Position numbers and translations under genes: made by a program. Positions 1 to 6,908 of a stretch of 24,172 bases of DNA are shown here, one piece after another. Below the pieces are notes generated by a model that was not told the origin of the DNA, did not search any database, and saw only the letters and a list, made by a program, of their open reading frames with translations. How positions within the stretch are numbered: position 1 is the first letter of the stretch; each line of letters begins with the position of its first letter. The stretch is from Arcobacter sp. (GTDB lineage: Bacteria > Campylobacterota > Campylobacteria > Campylobacterales > Arcobacteraceae), in NCBI GenBank assembly GCA_030635995.1, contig DAOVXU010000005.1, positions 1 to 24,172 of the forward strand, read 5' to 3'.

Positions 1-258
1 AAGAGTCTGATTGATATATTTATATGATTTTACAATATATTTAATTCTAATTGAATTATAATTATCAATATAGTACCTTGTTGGTTGAAGAATTTGATTC
101 ATTGCACTTTGAAGTTGTTTAACAGTGTCATTTATATAAAACTCAAAATCTTTATCTATTTTATATATATTTTTTTCATTTGTTGGATATGTTTGAATTA
201 AGTCTCTGCAAAACAGAAGTAAAGCTTCTGTTTTAATTTGAGATATATTTAAAATCAT
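1..258 (-). CDS. Hypothetical protein, C-terminus beyond window
   Basis: An open frame of 86 codons begins at the ATG at 258 and runs off the window edge without a stop, so only the N-terminal part is visible. It starts MILNISQIKTEALLLFCRDL and looks like a soluble, mostly helical protein with no signal peptide or membrane segment. I do not recognise the family. It begins 7 bases after the stop of the 104-residue gene upstream (266-580), so the two are almost certainly co-transcribed. There is no clear Shine-Dalgarno sequence before its ATG, which suggests translational coupling. The function is unknown. Confidence 0.6.
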   Translation of the reverse strand, partial: MILNISQIKTEALLLFCRDLIQTYPTNEKNIYKIDKDFEFYINDTVKQLQSAMNQILQPTRYYIDNYNSIRIKYIVKSYKYINQTL

Positions 259-265
259 AATTTAA

Positions 266-580
266 TTATGCATATACTTCTGTAGTATCTTGTGATGCAG
301 GATTTAATACTGCTAATAATGAACTCATAAAATCATCACTACTCATAGATGTAGGATCTATTTGACTCATTTGCTCTTTTGCTGCCACTCTTTCCTCTTT
401 TGATAAAGCACTCATTTGATCTTGAATAGCAACTCTATCTTCACTTGGTAAAGATTGCATAATATCTTTCATACCACCTCCACCATTTCCATTACCTTGA
501 CCACCACCTGTGCCATCCATCTTTTTCATTTGCATTTGTGTTTGCATTTGTGTCATTTGTGATGTTGCTCCAACTTCCAT
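266..580 (-). CDS. Small Met/Gln- and Gly-rich hypothetical protein (104 aa)
   Basis: The protein has three visible parts: a Met/Gln-rich start (residues about 8-20), a glycine/asparagine linker (about 24-36), and an acidic helical C-terminal half with two related segments, PSEDRVAIQDQMSAL and SKEERVAAKEQMSQI, that look like an internal duplication. There is no signal peptide, membrane segment or cysteine. The ATG at 580 is preceded by AAAGGA. I do not recognise the family. It is first in a two-gene unit with 1-258, and its promoter region carries a perfect 11-base tandem repeat next to a gene for an OmpR-type regulator. Regulation by that protein is an inference. Confidence 0.65.
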   Translation of the reverse strand: MEVGATSQMTQMQTQMQMKKMDGTGGGQGNGNGGGGMKDIMQSLPSEDRVAIQDQMSALSKEERVAAKEQMSQIDPTSMSSDDFMSSLLAVLNPASQDTTEVYA

Positions 581-627
581 TTTAAATCCTTTTATTTAAT
601 TTTATTACAATGAAAGTTTAAAAAAAG

Positions 628-649
628 TTTGTTAATGATTTGTTAATGA
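628..649 (-). promoter_or_regulatory. Tandem 11-bp direct repeat, candidate OmpR/PhoB-type operator
   Basis: TTTGTTAATGA occurs twice in perfect tandem (628-638 and 639-649). Read on the minus strand it lies upstream of the 104-residue gene, about 20 bases before a possible -10 (TAATAA, 602-607), so it would cover the -35 region. OmpR/PhoB-family regulators characteristically bind direct repeats spaced by 11 bp, and a gene of that family ends at 656, immediately beside it. Binding by that protein is inferred. Confidence 0.4.
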
Positions 650-655
650 GAAATG

Positions 656-1267
656 TTATTTAAGAATATAACTTAAAGTTGTCCTATTATATTCTATAGA
701 AAAGCCTAATTTCTTTAGTTTTGATATATGTACCCGTAAACTACCATCACTGTTGCTTTCAAGCGTTTGATATATAATATCTTTTGAAACTGGTCTATTT
801 AAATTAGTTAAAAGTAATTCCACAATTTTAATTTCATTTGGTGATATTTTAACTTTATTATTTTTTAAATATAGCTGTTTTGATGAACTATGATAAAAAA
901 AGTTTTTATATTTTAAAATATTTGATTCATTTTGAAATAATTTTTTATAATAATATTCAACTCTTATTTGCAACTCTTCTATAAGTAATGGTTTGACTAT
1001 ATAATCATCACCAATGGAAAATGATTTTTTTAAATTAAAAATATTATAATATTCATCTATAAAAATAGTTGGTGTTTTATCCTCTGCATCTTTTAACTCT
1101 TTAATAGTATTAAAAAAATAAACATTTATAATATAAAGATTATAACTATTTTCATATGTTAAATTTAAAATATCCTCAACACTATTTGCAATAGTAATAT
1201 TATAAGTTGGAAAAACTAAAGAATAATTATACGCCAAACTATCCTCGCATATCAAAATTGAATACAT
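656..1267 (-). CDS. OmpR/PhoB-family regulator with degenerate receiver domain
   Basis: Residues 1-115 resemble a response regulator receiver and residues about 125-203 a winged-helix OmpR/PhoB DNA-binding domain (ISPNEIKIVELLLTNLNRPV, then SLRVHISKLKKLGFSI). The acidic pair E8-D9 and the conserved Lys (K92 in DDYIVKPL) are present. The phosphoacceptor position reads IIN (N48) instead of Asp, and the Thr/Ser switch position appears to be Asp71, so ordinary phosphorylation is unlikely. Start: an upstream in-frame ATG at 1315 would add 16 residues, but the ATG at 1267 is chosen because GGGGGGAAGG lies directly before it and the receiver fold begins there with MYSILICED. No histidine kinase gene is adjacent. 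It is transcribed divergently from metF. It may act as a phosphorylation-independent regulator, as HP1043/CosR-type orphan regulators of the group do, but its sequence is not close to theirs. Confidence 0.8.
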   Translation of the reverse strand: MYSILICEDSLAYNYSLVFPTYNITIANSVEDILNLTYENSYNLYIINVYFFNTIKELKDAEDKTPTIFIDEYYNIFNLKKSFSIGDDYIVKPLLIEELQIRVEYYYKKLFQNESNILKYKNFFYHSSSKQLYLKNNKVKISPNEIKIVELLLTNLNRPVSKDIIYQTLESNSDGSLRVHISKLKKLGFSIEYNRTTLSYILK

Positions 1268-1286
1268 ACCTTCCCCCCCATATGTT

Positions 1287-1368
1287 ATTGTAGCAAAACT
1301 AAAACAAACTATCAATTAAAATAGAAATTGTTGGTTTAATTGTTAGTTTGTTTTACTTTTGCTATAAT
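1287..1368. promoter_or_regulatory. Mirror-image divergent promoter pair
   Basis: Two 34-base arms (1287-1320 and 1335-1368) are inverted copies matching at 31 of 34 positions around a 14-base centre. The outer ends are -10 boxes: TACAAT on the minus strand (1287-1292), about 20 bases before the regulator start, and TATAAT on the plus strand (1363-1368) within TGCTATAATAC for metF. The two transcripts would start near 1280 and 1375. The symmetry suggests both promoters use the same upstream elements or a shared operator. Confidence 0.65.
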
Positions 1369-1374
1369 ACGAAC

Positions 1375-1673
1375 TTAAATTATAAAAGGTTAAATCAAGT
1401 GCTTCCTAACAATTAAACATCGCTTTAGATGTTTTTTAAAATTATTAGATTTGGATTTTTAAAATCGCAGGACTACTTTTAAGTAATTCAAGATTTTAAA
1501 GAGACGAATATGATGATTTTAAAAAGCACCCAAAGGGCAACCCATAAAGCCTCATCTAAACCCCAAAAAAAATTTAACATTACCTACTGGTAGTCTAAAA
1601 TTTTTATTTGGAATTTATATAAGGCTTTCTGTGTTGTCTAAAGTGGTGTTTAATTATTAGGAGGCACTTAGTT
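1375..1673 (+). ncRNA. Long structured 5' leader of metF, candidate cis-regulatory RNA
   Basis: The likely transcript start near 1375 leaves about 300 bases before the metF ATG. Nucleotides 1397-1417 can pair with 1649-1669 over 21 positions with one C-A mismatch and one G-U pair. The right arm contains the ribosome binding site AGGAGG (1659-1664), so pairing would hide it. Smaller helices can nest inside: 1524-1530 with 1645-1651 (sharing three bases with the outer arm), 1546-1552 with 1622-1628, and a hairpin 1579-1584/1589-1594. A weak hairpin (1416-1421/1428-1433) followed by six T residues lies just after the left arm. The middle (about 1525-1565) is richer in G and C than its surroundings. 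I could not match it to a riboswitch class I know. A regulatory role is inferred from pairing and position only. Confidence 0.5.
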
Positions 1674-2585
1674 ATGTTTACAAAACTAATTGAAAAACTA
1701 CAAAATGAAGATTATATTACACTTGAAACTACACCATCACACGAACCAACATTTGATACAATAATTTCAAATATTAAAAAATACGATTTATGTAAAAAAA
1801 TAGATGGATTTAGTACTACTGATAATCCTCTTGCAAAATTAAAATATAACTCTTTATTTGCAGCTGTTAAACTTCAGCATGAGTTCAATCTACCTGTAAT
1901 TGCAACTATGAGTATGAGAGATAGAAATAAAATAGCACTTCAATCAGACCTATTAGGTGCAAATGATTTTGATGTAAGGGCAATATTAGCACTTACTGGA
2001 GATCCAGCACATATGAGTGACCAACCACACACAAAAGGTGTATTTGAATCAAATTCAAATATGCTTTTAGAGATAATCAACTCTTTTAATAATGGTATGG
2101 ATTTTAGTGGTAAGTTATTTAAAAACAAACCAAAAGAGATATATCCCTTTTCTGTTGTAAACTCTTATGCAAGAAGTTTTAAGTCATTGGAAAAAAAGAT
2201 GAATAAAAAAATAAAAAATAAAACTGTAGGGATTATCACTCAACCTATTTATGATATTCAAAATGGTAAACAACTACTTGAAAGTTTTAAAATAGCAAAA
2301 GAAGAATTTACAGATGAAAGAGCCAAAGCACAATTAATCTTAGGAATTTTTCCTATTACAAAACTAAGAACTGCACAATTTTTATCTTCACATGTTCCTG
2401 GAATTTATGTACCAGATAGTTGGATAGATGCACTTACAAAAGCTTCTAAAATAGGGGAAGATGAAGAGTATAAAGTAGGAATGGAGTTAAGCTCAAACCT
2501 ACTAAAAGAGGTTAGAGAATATCATCCAAAAGTTCATCTTATGACTGCAAATAGATTTGATATTGCAAATGAATTATTAAACTAA
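1674..2585 (+). CDS. metF: Methylenetetrahydrofolate reductase
   Basis: This enzyme reduces 5,10-methylene-THF to 5-methyl-THF, the methyl donor for methionine synthesis, using a flavin in a cytoplasmic TIM barrel. The 303-residue length fits the family. Recognisable segments are the N-terminal LETTPSHEPTFD (the family's E-T/P active-site strand), the TDNP segment at about 50, ATMSMRDRNKIALQSDLLGA at about 80-100, and ILALTGDPAH at about 105, which is the most diagnostic. The start is supported by AGGAGG nine bases upstream. It is a single gene, divergent from the OmpR-type regulator and preceded by an unusually long leader. No clear terminator lies between it and the converging HTH gene 42 bases away. 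Confidence 0.9.
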   Translation: MFTKLIEKLQNEDYITLETTPSHEPTFDTIISNIKKYDLCKKIDGFSTTDNPLAKLKYNSLFAAVKLQHEFNLPVIATMSMRDRNKIALQSDLLGANDFDVRAILALTGDPAHMSDQPHTKGVFESNSNMLLEIINSFNNGMDFSGKLFKNKPKEIYPFSVVNSYARSFKSLEKKMNKKIKNKTVGIITQPIYDIQNGKQLLESFKIAKEEFTDERAKAQLILGIFPITKLRTAQFLSSHVPGIYVPDSWIDALTKASKIGEDEEYKVGMELSSNLLKEVREYHPKVHLMTANRFDIANELLN

Positions 2586-2627
2586 TAAAACTAAATATTT
2601 AACTTTAAAAGTAATCCATTTTATAAT

Positions 2628-2855
2628 CTATAATGTTGGTAGTCCATATCCACTATTTAGATTTATATCTATCTCATATCCTAAGCTTGCAAGAATGATA
2701 TCAAGTGTCTTTACTGATACACTTCCTAGTTCCCCTTTTTCAATCTTACCAAGTGTCACACGACTTATACCACTTAAAGAAGCGAGATTTTCTTGAGTGA
2801 CACCTTTTTCTTTTCGTAAATTTTTAACTTTTTGTCCAATTTCGTATAATTTCAA
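2628..2855 (-). CDS. HTH (XRE/HipB-like) transcriptional regulator paired with HipA
   Basis: This short DNA-binding protein begins KLYEIGQKVKNLRKEKGVTQ and carries a classic XRE helix-turn-helix (VTQENLASLSGISRVTLGKI, about residues 16-36), followed by a family-typical tail (VSVKTLDIILASLGYEIDI). The frame extends upstream to an ATG at 2936, but the start is placed at the TTG at 2855, because AAGGAG lies 7 bases before it and the HTH fold begins there; this gives 75 residues. It overlaps the 3' end of hipA by 32 bases. As a HipB-type partner it probably neutralises HipA and represses the operon through the inverted repeat at 4050-4071 (inferred). Confidence 0.8.
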   Translation of the reverse strand: MKLYEIGQKVKNLRKEKGVTQENLASLSGISRVTLGKIEKGELGSVSVKTLDIILASLGYEIDINLNSGYGLPTL

Positions 2856-4038
2856 TTGGTATCTCCTTGTATGTTTTTTGATTAAGAGACAACTCCCAAC
2901 TATCAAGTATCTTTTGACCCATATCTTTAAATTCATTATTAGTTTTTATATAAATTTTAAGTTTATCTATAGCTAGTTTTAAAGCATTTATACATTGAGT
3001 ATATATCTCGTCTGATTCTTTGTTTGATAAGTAACAATTTTGTATTCCAAACTTTACTAACTCTTTTTTACCATACCAAACTTTTATACCAAACATTGTA
3101 AGAGCTGGTCTATCTTTGTGAAAATATACAATTGTATTTACTATATCATAAGCAGGAGATAACCATATATTTTGTATATCCTCATCGTATAGTATCCCAA
3201 AGTTTTTAAGATGAGCATCACCATTTTTAAGTAGGTAATTCATAACTATTATTTTAAAAAGATTTTTCATAGAATTTAGCTTATCTGTTGTTACGATATA
3301 AACAACTTTTGCTATTTGTTCATAACTACCACTATATTTTTCATCTTTATTCTTTCCTAGAAGTGTAAGTATCTCTTCAAAACCAAGAAACTTATCTTTT
3401 TCATTATCATAGTTAAATCTTTCTATTACTAAAAATTTATTATTTTTAGATAACCTTATCTTTGGTATTGTTACTCCTAAATTTTCTACAGCTTTTAAAC
3501 AAAAATATTCATTTAGTGCTAGTTGATTATACTCTTCACCCCATGTTTTTATAATATATTCTTTAGTAGTAAAATTTTCTTTATCTTTAAGTAATGCTAG
3601 CGTTTTAGGTTGTACTCCACTTATTGCATTTTTAGTTAGGTATGTGGTCACAAGTTTTGAAAAAGTATCTTTTGAATCATTTTGCAAAATATTATCCATA
3701 TCAAATGATAAAAACTTATTTTTATCTAGCCAACTATCAAAGTTAAGTCTACTTTGTATATTTCCACAAAGATATGAAAAAACTAAAAAATCATCTAAAT
3801 ACCCATACTCTTTCGAGATATATTGTTTAAGTATCTCAAACAAATATCCCTCTGGCATATTCATATCAAAAATAGGATGAAGTTTATTCTTCCATATATA
3901 TGAAGAATTTTTATATGGCATGATTAAAGATATAGGTTGATAATCTTTTATATAATTAAAAATATAATTATTTGAATCTTTTTCAAAATATAGTTCACCC
4001 ACTTTTTGATTTGATATATTTACTTCTATTTTATCCAT
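2824..4038 (-). CDS. hipA: HipA-family serine/threonine kinase (toxin of type II module)
   Basis: The 404 residues match HipA architecture: an N-terminal Couple_hipA domain (to about 110) and a kinase-like C-terminal half. Visible are a P-loop-like ISGVQPKTLALL (about 139-150, with a Ser at the position phosphorylated in E. coli HipA), an ATP-binding Lys in YIIKTW (K164), the catalytic loop GDAHLKNFG (D274, N279), and the metal-binding D298 in SPAYDIVNT. All key residues are intact, so it should be active. E. coli HipA phosphorylates glutamyl-tRNA synthetase; the target here cannot be read. The start ATG at 4038 follows AAGG. The HTH partner lies downstream, the reverse of the usual hipBA order, and the kinase gene has the promoter with an operator over its -10. 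Confidence 0.88.
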   Translation of the reverse strand: MDKIEVNISNQKVGELYFEKDSNNYIFNYIKDYQPISLIMPYKNSSYIWKNKLHPIFDMNMPEGYLFEILKQYISKEYGYLDDFLVFSYLCGNIQSRLNFDSWLDKNKFLSFDMDNILQNDSKDTFSKLVTTYLTKNAISGVQPKTLALLKDKENFTTKEYIIKTWGEEYNQLALNEYFCLKAVENLGVTIPKIRLSKNNKFLVIERFNYDNEKDKFLGFEEILTLLGKNKDEKYSGSYEQIAKVVYIVTTDKLNSMKNLFKIIVMNYLLKNGDAHLKNFGILYDEDIQNIWLSPAYDIVNTIVYFHKDRPALTMFGIKVWYGKKELVKFGIQNCYLSNKESDEIYTQCINALKLAIDKLKIYIKTNNEFKDMGQKILDSWELSLNQKTYKEIPIEIIRNWTKS

Positions 4039-4049
4039 TTTTAACCTTA

Positions 4050-4111
4050 AATGATAATATTAGTTATCATTATAGTAAATATTAGATTAAATGTAAAGTT
4101 ATATTATCATT
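4050..4111. promoter_or_regulatory. Operator and -10 of the hipA/HTH operon
   Basis: AATGATAA-TATTAG-TTATCATT (4050-4071) is a perfect 8-bp inverted repeat with a 6-base spacer. A third half-site, TTATCATT, lies at 4104-4111. On the minus strand a -10 TATAAT (4069-4074) overlaps the repeat, with transcript start expected near 4062, some 24 bases before the hipA ATG. This is the arrangement expected for autorepression by the HTH partner. Confidence 0.6.
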
Positions 4112-4168
4112 TATAATAAAGTATGTTATGTAATTATGATGCTAAATGTTAAAGTGTCCTTTTGTTGT

Positions 4169-4630
4169 TTAGCTAACAACAGGAAGTTGATAGTTTGGTA
4201 AAGTATCCATTGAAAATATATCTAAATCTATTTTTTTAGGTAGTTCAAATTCTTTTAATATTTCATTTTCTTCTAAAAATCTCATTTTAATATCTCCATT
4301 TTCATTTTGATAAAAATACTTTTTCCCTAAAGCTTTTATGGGTGAATTTTGATTTACTTCAAAACCACTACAAGCAAATAGTGCTATATCTTTCACTTGA
4401 CAAAAAGTTTTTAAAAATATATATCCAACTTTTATAGCCATATAACTCCCCGGACCATTTACAAAATAGATTTCAGAGATCTCTTTAATTTTTAAAATAT
4501 CATCTACAATAATAGGTAAAATATCACTTGTCTTACCCTCTTTTGCTATAGTTTGTATTAATTTTCCATCTTGATAAAGTCCCACTAAGATAGGATTTGA
4601 GATAGGTATTATAAATAATTGATATTTTAT
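4169..4630 (-). CDS. tsaB: TsaB-like tRNA threonylcarbamoyladenosine biosynthesis protein
   Basis: TsaB is the partner of TsaD in making t6A37 on ANN-decoding tRNAs. The family signature is IYFVNGPGSYMAIKVGYIFL (compare GPGSFTGLRIG). The protein is short, as expected for species lacking the long C-terminal lobe. Start: the first ATG/GTG/TTG in frame is the GTG at 4585, but this removes the first beta strand, and no Shine-Dalgarno precedes it. The conserved strand (LFIIPISNPILVGLYQDGKL) is encoded upstream and in frame back to an ATA at 4630, which overlaps the lpxC stop as ATAA and has AAGG seven bases before it. I therefore place the start at 4630 (153 residues). A non-ATG start is unusual and this is an inference. 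Confidence 0.75.
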   Translation of the reverse strand: MKYQLFIIPISNPILVGLYQDGKLIQTIAKEGKTSDILPIIVDDILKIKEISEIYFVNGPGSYMAIKVGYIFLKTFCQVKDIALFACSGFEVNQNSPIKALGKKYFYQNENGDIKMRFLEENEILKEFELPKKIDLDIFSMDTLPNYQLPVVS

Positions 4631-5535
4631 GATAACACCTTTGCATATGCAACTTGAAGATTTTTTACTTCTGTTGTATCAGTTGCCTCTTCAAGATCAA
4701 TTATCTCATAATTTGCAGGGTCTTTTAATAACTCTTTTGTTAAAAGATGATTTAAGTGATGACTACCTGCATGAGCATTGTATTCACCAATCATTGTATA
4801 TCCTAAAAGTGACATATCACCAATAGCATCAAGAATTTTATGTCTTACAAACTCATCATCAAATCTTAACCCCTCTGGATTTAAAATTTTCTCATCATCA
4901 AGAACAATAGCATTATCCAAACTAACCCCATGTACAAGTCCTATACTTCTAAGATATTGAACTTCATGTAAAAATCCAAATGTTCTAGCACGACTTATAT
5001 TCTCTTTATATTCATTGATTGAATAATCAAATTTAAACTGTTGCTCTCCAATAGCAGGATGGTCAAAATCAATTGAAAAGTCATATATAATATGATTTGA
5101 TGGTTTCAGTTTTACAAATTTACCTTCAACTTTTACCTCAACCTCTTTCTTAACTTTAATAGCTTTTTTTGTAGCATCAAGTTCTTTTATACCAACCTCA
5201 TCAAGCAACATACAAAATCCACTAGAACTTCCATCAAGAATTGGTATCTCATCATTATCAAGTACAATTCTTAGATTATCTATCCCATAAGCATAAATAG
5301 CTGATAAAAGATGTTCTATAGTTGATACAATAACACCATCTTTTCCTATAACTGTTGCCATTTTTGTATCAACAACATATTCAGTTGTTAAAGGAATAGT
5401 AACAGCTTCATCAACTCTATAAAAAATTATCCCCATATTTGCTTCAAGTGGTTCTAATGTCATTTTAATAGGAACTCCTTTATGAAGCCCTACTCCAACT
5501 ATCTCTACACTTTTCTTTATGGTTCTTTGTTTCAC
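4627..5535 (-). CDS. lpxC: UDP-3-O-acyl-N-acetylglucosamine deacetylase
   Basis: LpxC carries out the committed step of lipid A synthesis, a zinc-dependent deacetylation in the cytoplasm. The 302 residues match the family. Zinc ligands are H75 (STIEHLLSAI) and H232/D236 (FVRHKILDAIGD), and the catalytic His region AHAGSHHLNHLL is at about 254-265. The start is a GTG at 5535 that overlaps the TAG of the M23 gene by one base (TAGTG), with GGAT upstream, so it is translated in the same operon. The tsaB frame begins at its stop codon. Confidence 0.95.
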   Translation of the reverse strand: MKQRTIKKSVEIVGVGLHKGVPIKMTLEPLEANMGIIFYRVDEAVTIPLTTEYVVDTKMATVIGKDGVIVSTIEHLLSAIYAYGIDNLRIVLDNDEIPILDGSSSGFCMLLDEVGIKELDATKKAIKVKKEVEVKVEGKFVKLKPSNHIIYDFSIDFDHPAIGEQQFKFDYSINEYKENISRARTFGFLHEVQYLRSIGLVHGVSLDNAIVLDDEKILNPEGLRFDDEFVRHKILDAIGDMSLLGYTMIGEYNAHAGSHHLNHLLTKELLKDPANYEIIDLEEATDTTEVKNLQVAYAKVLS

Positions 5536-6908
5536 TATTTATCCAATATTATCGTTTTTTTAGCATTATCTAAAATCTTTGTTATTCTTGATTTTATCCA
5601 ATTTTTATCCATCCACTCCAATGGATTTACCTCAATACCTTGAACTAATATTCCAAAGTGTAGATGATCACCCATAACAGCACCTGTTGAACCTGTATTT
5701 GCTATTTTCTTTTTAGCTTTTACCTCATCTCCAAGCTCAACATTTGAACTACTAACATGTGCATAAAGTGAAGCTAAACCCATCTTATGATCTATAATAA
5801 TAGTATTTCCATAAATTCCTAGATATTCATTATATATCACTTTTCCAGAATTTGATGTTTTAATCGTTGCTTTTTTTACACTTGCCCAATCCATACCTAA
5901 GTGCCAAGCTTCATCAATCTTCTCACCATGAAATAGATATGATCTTTTCTCTGCAAATCCAGCTGCAGTTCTTGAACCTCTAAGTCTTTTAAATGGAATA
6001 ATTTTAAAATCATCTATTTTTGACCTATCCATATGTTTTAAACTAAGTTCTCTTAAAAAATTTACATTCTTTTCTCTTAAAACTCTATTTTGCTCTATAA
6101 ATCTTTTAGGTAACTCTATAGGTATATCCACACCACTTTGTTCTAAAACACTACTACTTACACTCTCTATAAAGTTTTCACTAATTTCAATAATATCATT
6201 TTTTGTTTTTAACCCTTGAATATATAAAGGAATTTTTGTGATAGTTTTATTTCCAGCTTTATCAATAGCAATTAAATTAAACTTTTTAAACTCCTCTACA
6301 TGAACATCCCATGCCAATAAAGCTACAAAATAATTCTCTTTATAAAACTCTCTCAATTCAAATTTAATCTTCTCATTAAACATAATATACGCTTTTTTTA
6401 GATTTTCATCTTGAACTTTTACAACTACAACAGCACTACCACCTCTTTTAATATATCTTGAGTTATTTATAACATTTGCTATTGGTTTTTTATTGTCAAT
6501 TTTCATATCAAAAGTTTGAGATATTGAATTTCCATTTAAAAAGTTCCATTTACTATTATCTGTTATATCAATTTTTATTTTTACAGATACACCTTTATAA
6601 AACATATCCAATTTAGGAGGAGTTATATCCAAGTCAAGATTTTTATCTGAACCTATAAGTATTTTTTCATCTAATACAATCTCTTTAGCACCATCAATAA
6701 ATGTGATTTTATAATATTTTATCCCACTTGCATCTGATAAATTTATATTTAATTTATCTTTTAAATTCCAATACCCATTTGTTTGAAAATCAATAGATGG
6801 ACTTTTTTGTTCAAATTGTGGAGATAGATATAAAAATCCTCCACCACCAATAACAACTATCATTAAAACCATCATAATAAACTTCATTAAACTATTTTTT
6901 TTTCTCAA
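5535..6908 (-). CDS. M23-family zinc metallopeptidase (membrane-anchored endopeptidase)
   Basis: The protein starts with a basic stretch and a hydrophobic anchor (about residues 8-28). A long extracytoplasmic region rich in beta structure follows, then a LytM/M23 peptidase domain at about 325-425. The active-site set is complete: HLGMDWAS (HxxxD zinc ligands), LYAHVSS, and DHLHFGI (HxH). It should cleave peptidoglycan cross-links in the periplasm. Campylobacterota use such enzymes (Csd family) to set cell shape, and an M23 gene next to lpxC is familiar in Campylobacter. The start is a TTG at 6908 overlapping the nrnA stop as TTGA, with AAGGG six bases upstream; an ATG seven codons later is the alternative. 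Confidence 0.88.
   Translation of the reverse strand: MRKKNSLMKFIMMVLMIVVIGGGGFLYLSPQFEQKSPSIDFQTNGYWNLKDKLNINLSDASGIKYYKITFIDGAKEIVLDEKILIGSDKNLDLDITPPKLDMFYKGVSVKIKIDITDNSKWNFLNGNSISQTFDMKIDNKKPIANVINNSRYIKRGGSAVVVVKVQDENLKKAYIMFNEKIKFELREFYKENYFVALLAWDVHVEEFKKFNLIAIDKAGNKTITKIPLYIQGLKTKNDIIEISENFIESVSSSVLEQSGVDIPIELPKRFIEQNRVLREKNVNFLRELSLKHMDRSKIDDFKIIPFKRLRGSRTAAGFAEKRSYLFHGEKIDEAWHLGMDWASVKKATIKTSNSGKVIYNEYLGIYGNTIIIDHKMGLASLYAHVSSSNVELGDEVKAKKKIANTGSTGAVMGDHLHFGILVQGIEVNPLEWMDKNWIKSRITKILDNAKKTIILDK

Noticed and set aside
1520..1600. Resemblance of the metF leader core to the c-di-GMP-I (GEMM) riboswitch (GGGCAA, AAAGCCTC, CTAAACC).
   Set aside because: The hairpin with its GNRA tetraloop between the first two blocks is missing, the GGCC before CTAA is absent, and the second receptor hairpin does not fit. 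The similarity is short and probably chance.
4163..4181. TGTTGTT/AACAACA hairpin at the tsaB stop as a terminator.
   Set aside because: The stem is only 7 bp, overlaps the stop codon and has no T run after it on the minus strand.
4627..4960. Plus-strand open frames opposite lpxC.
   Set aside because: They lie antisense to a complete, well-conserved lpxC, lack ribosome binding sites and encode low-complexity sequence.
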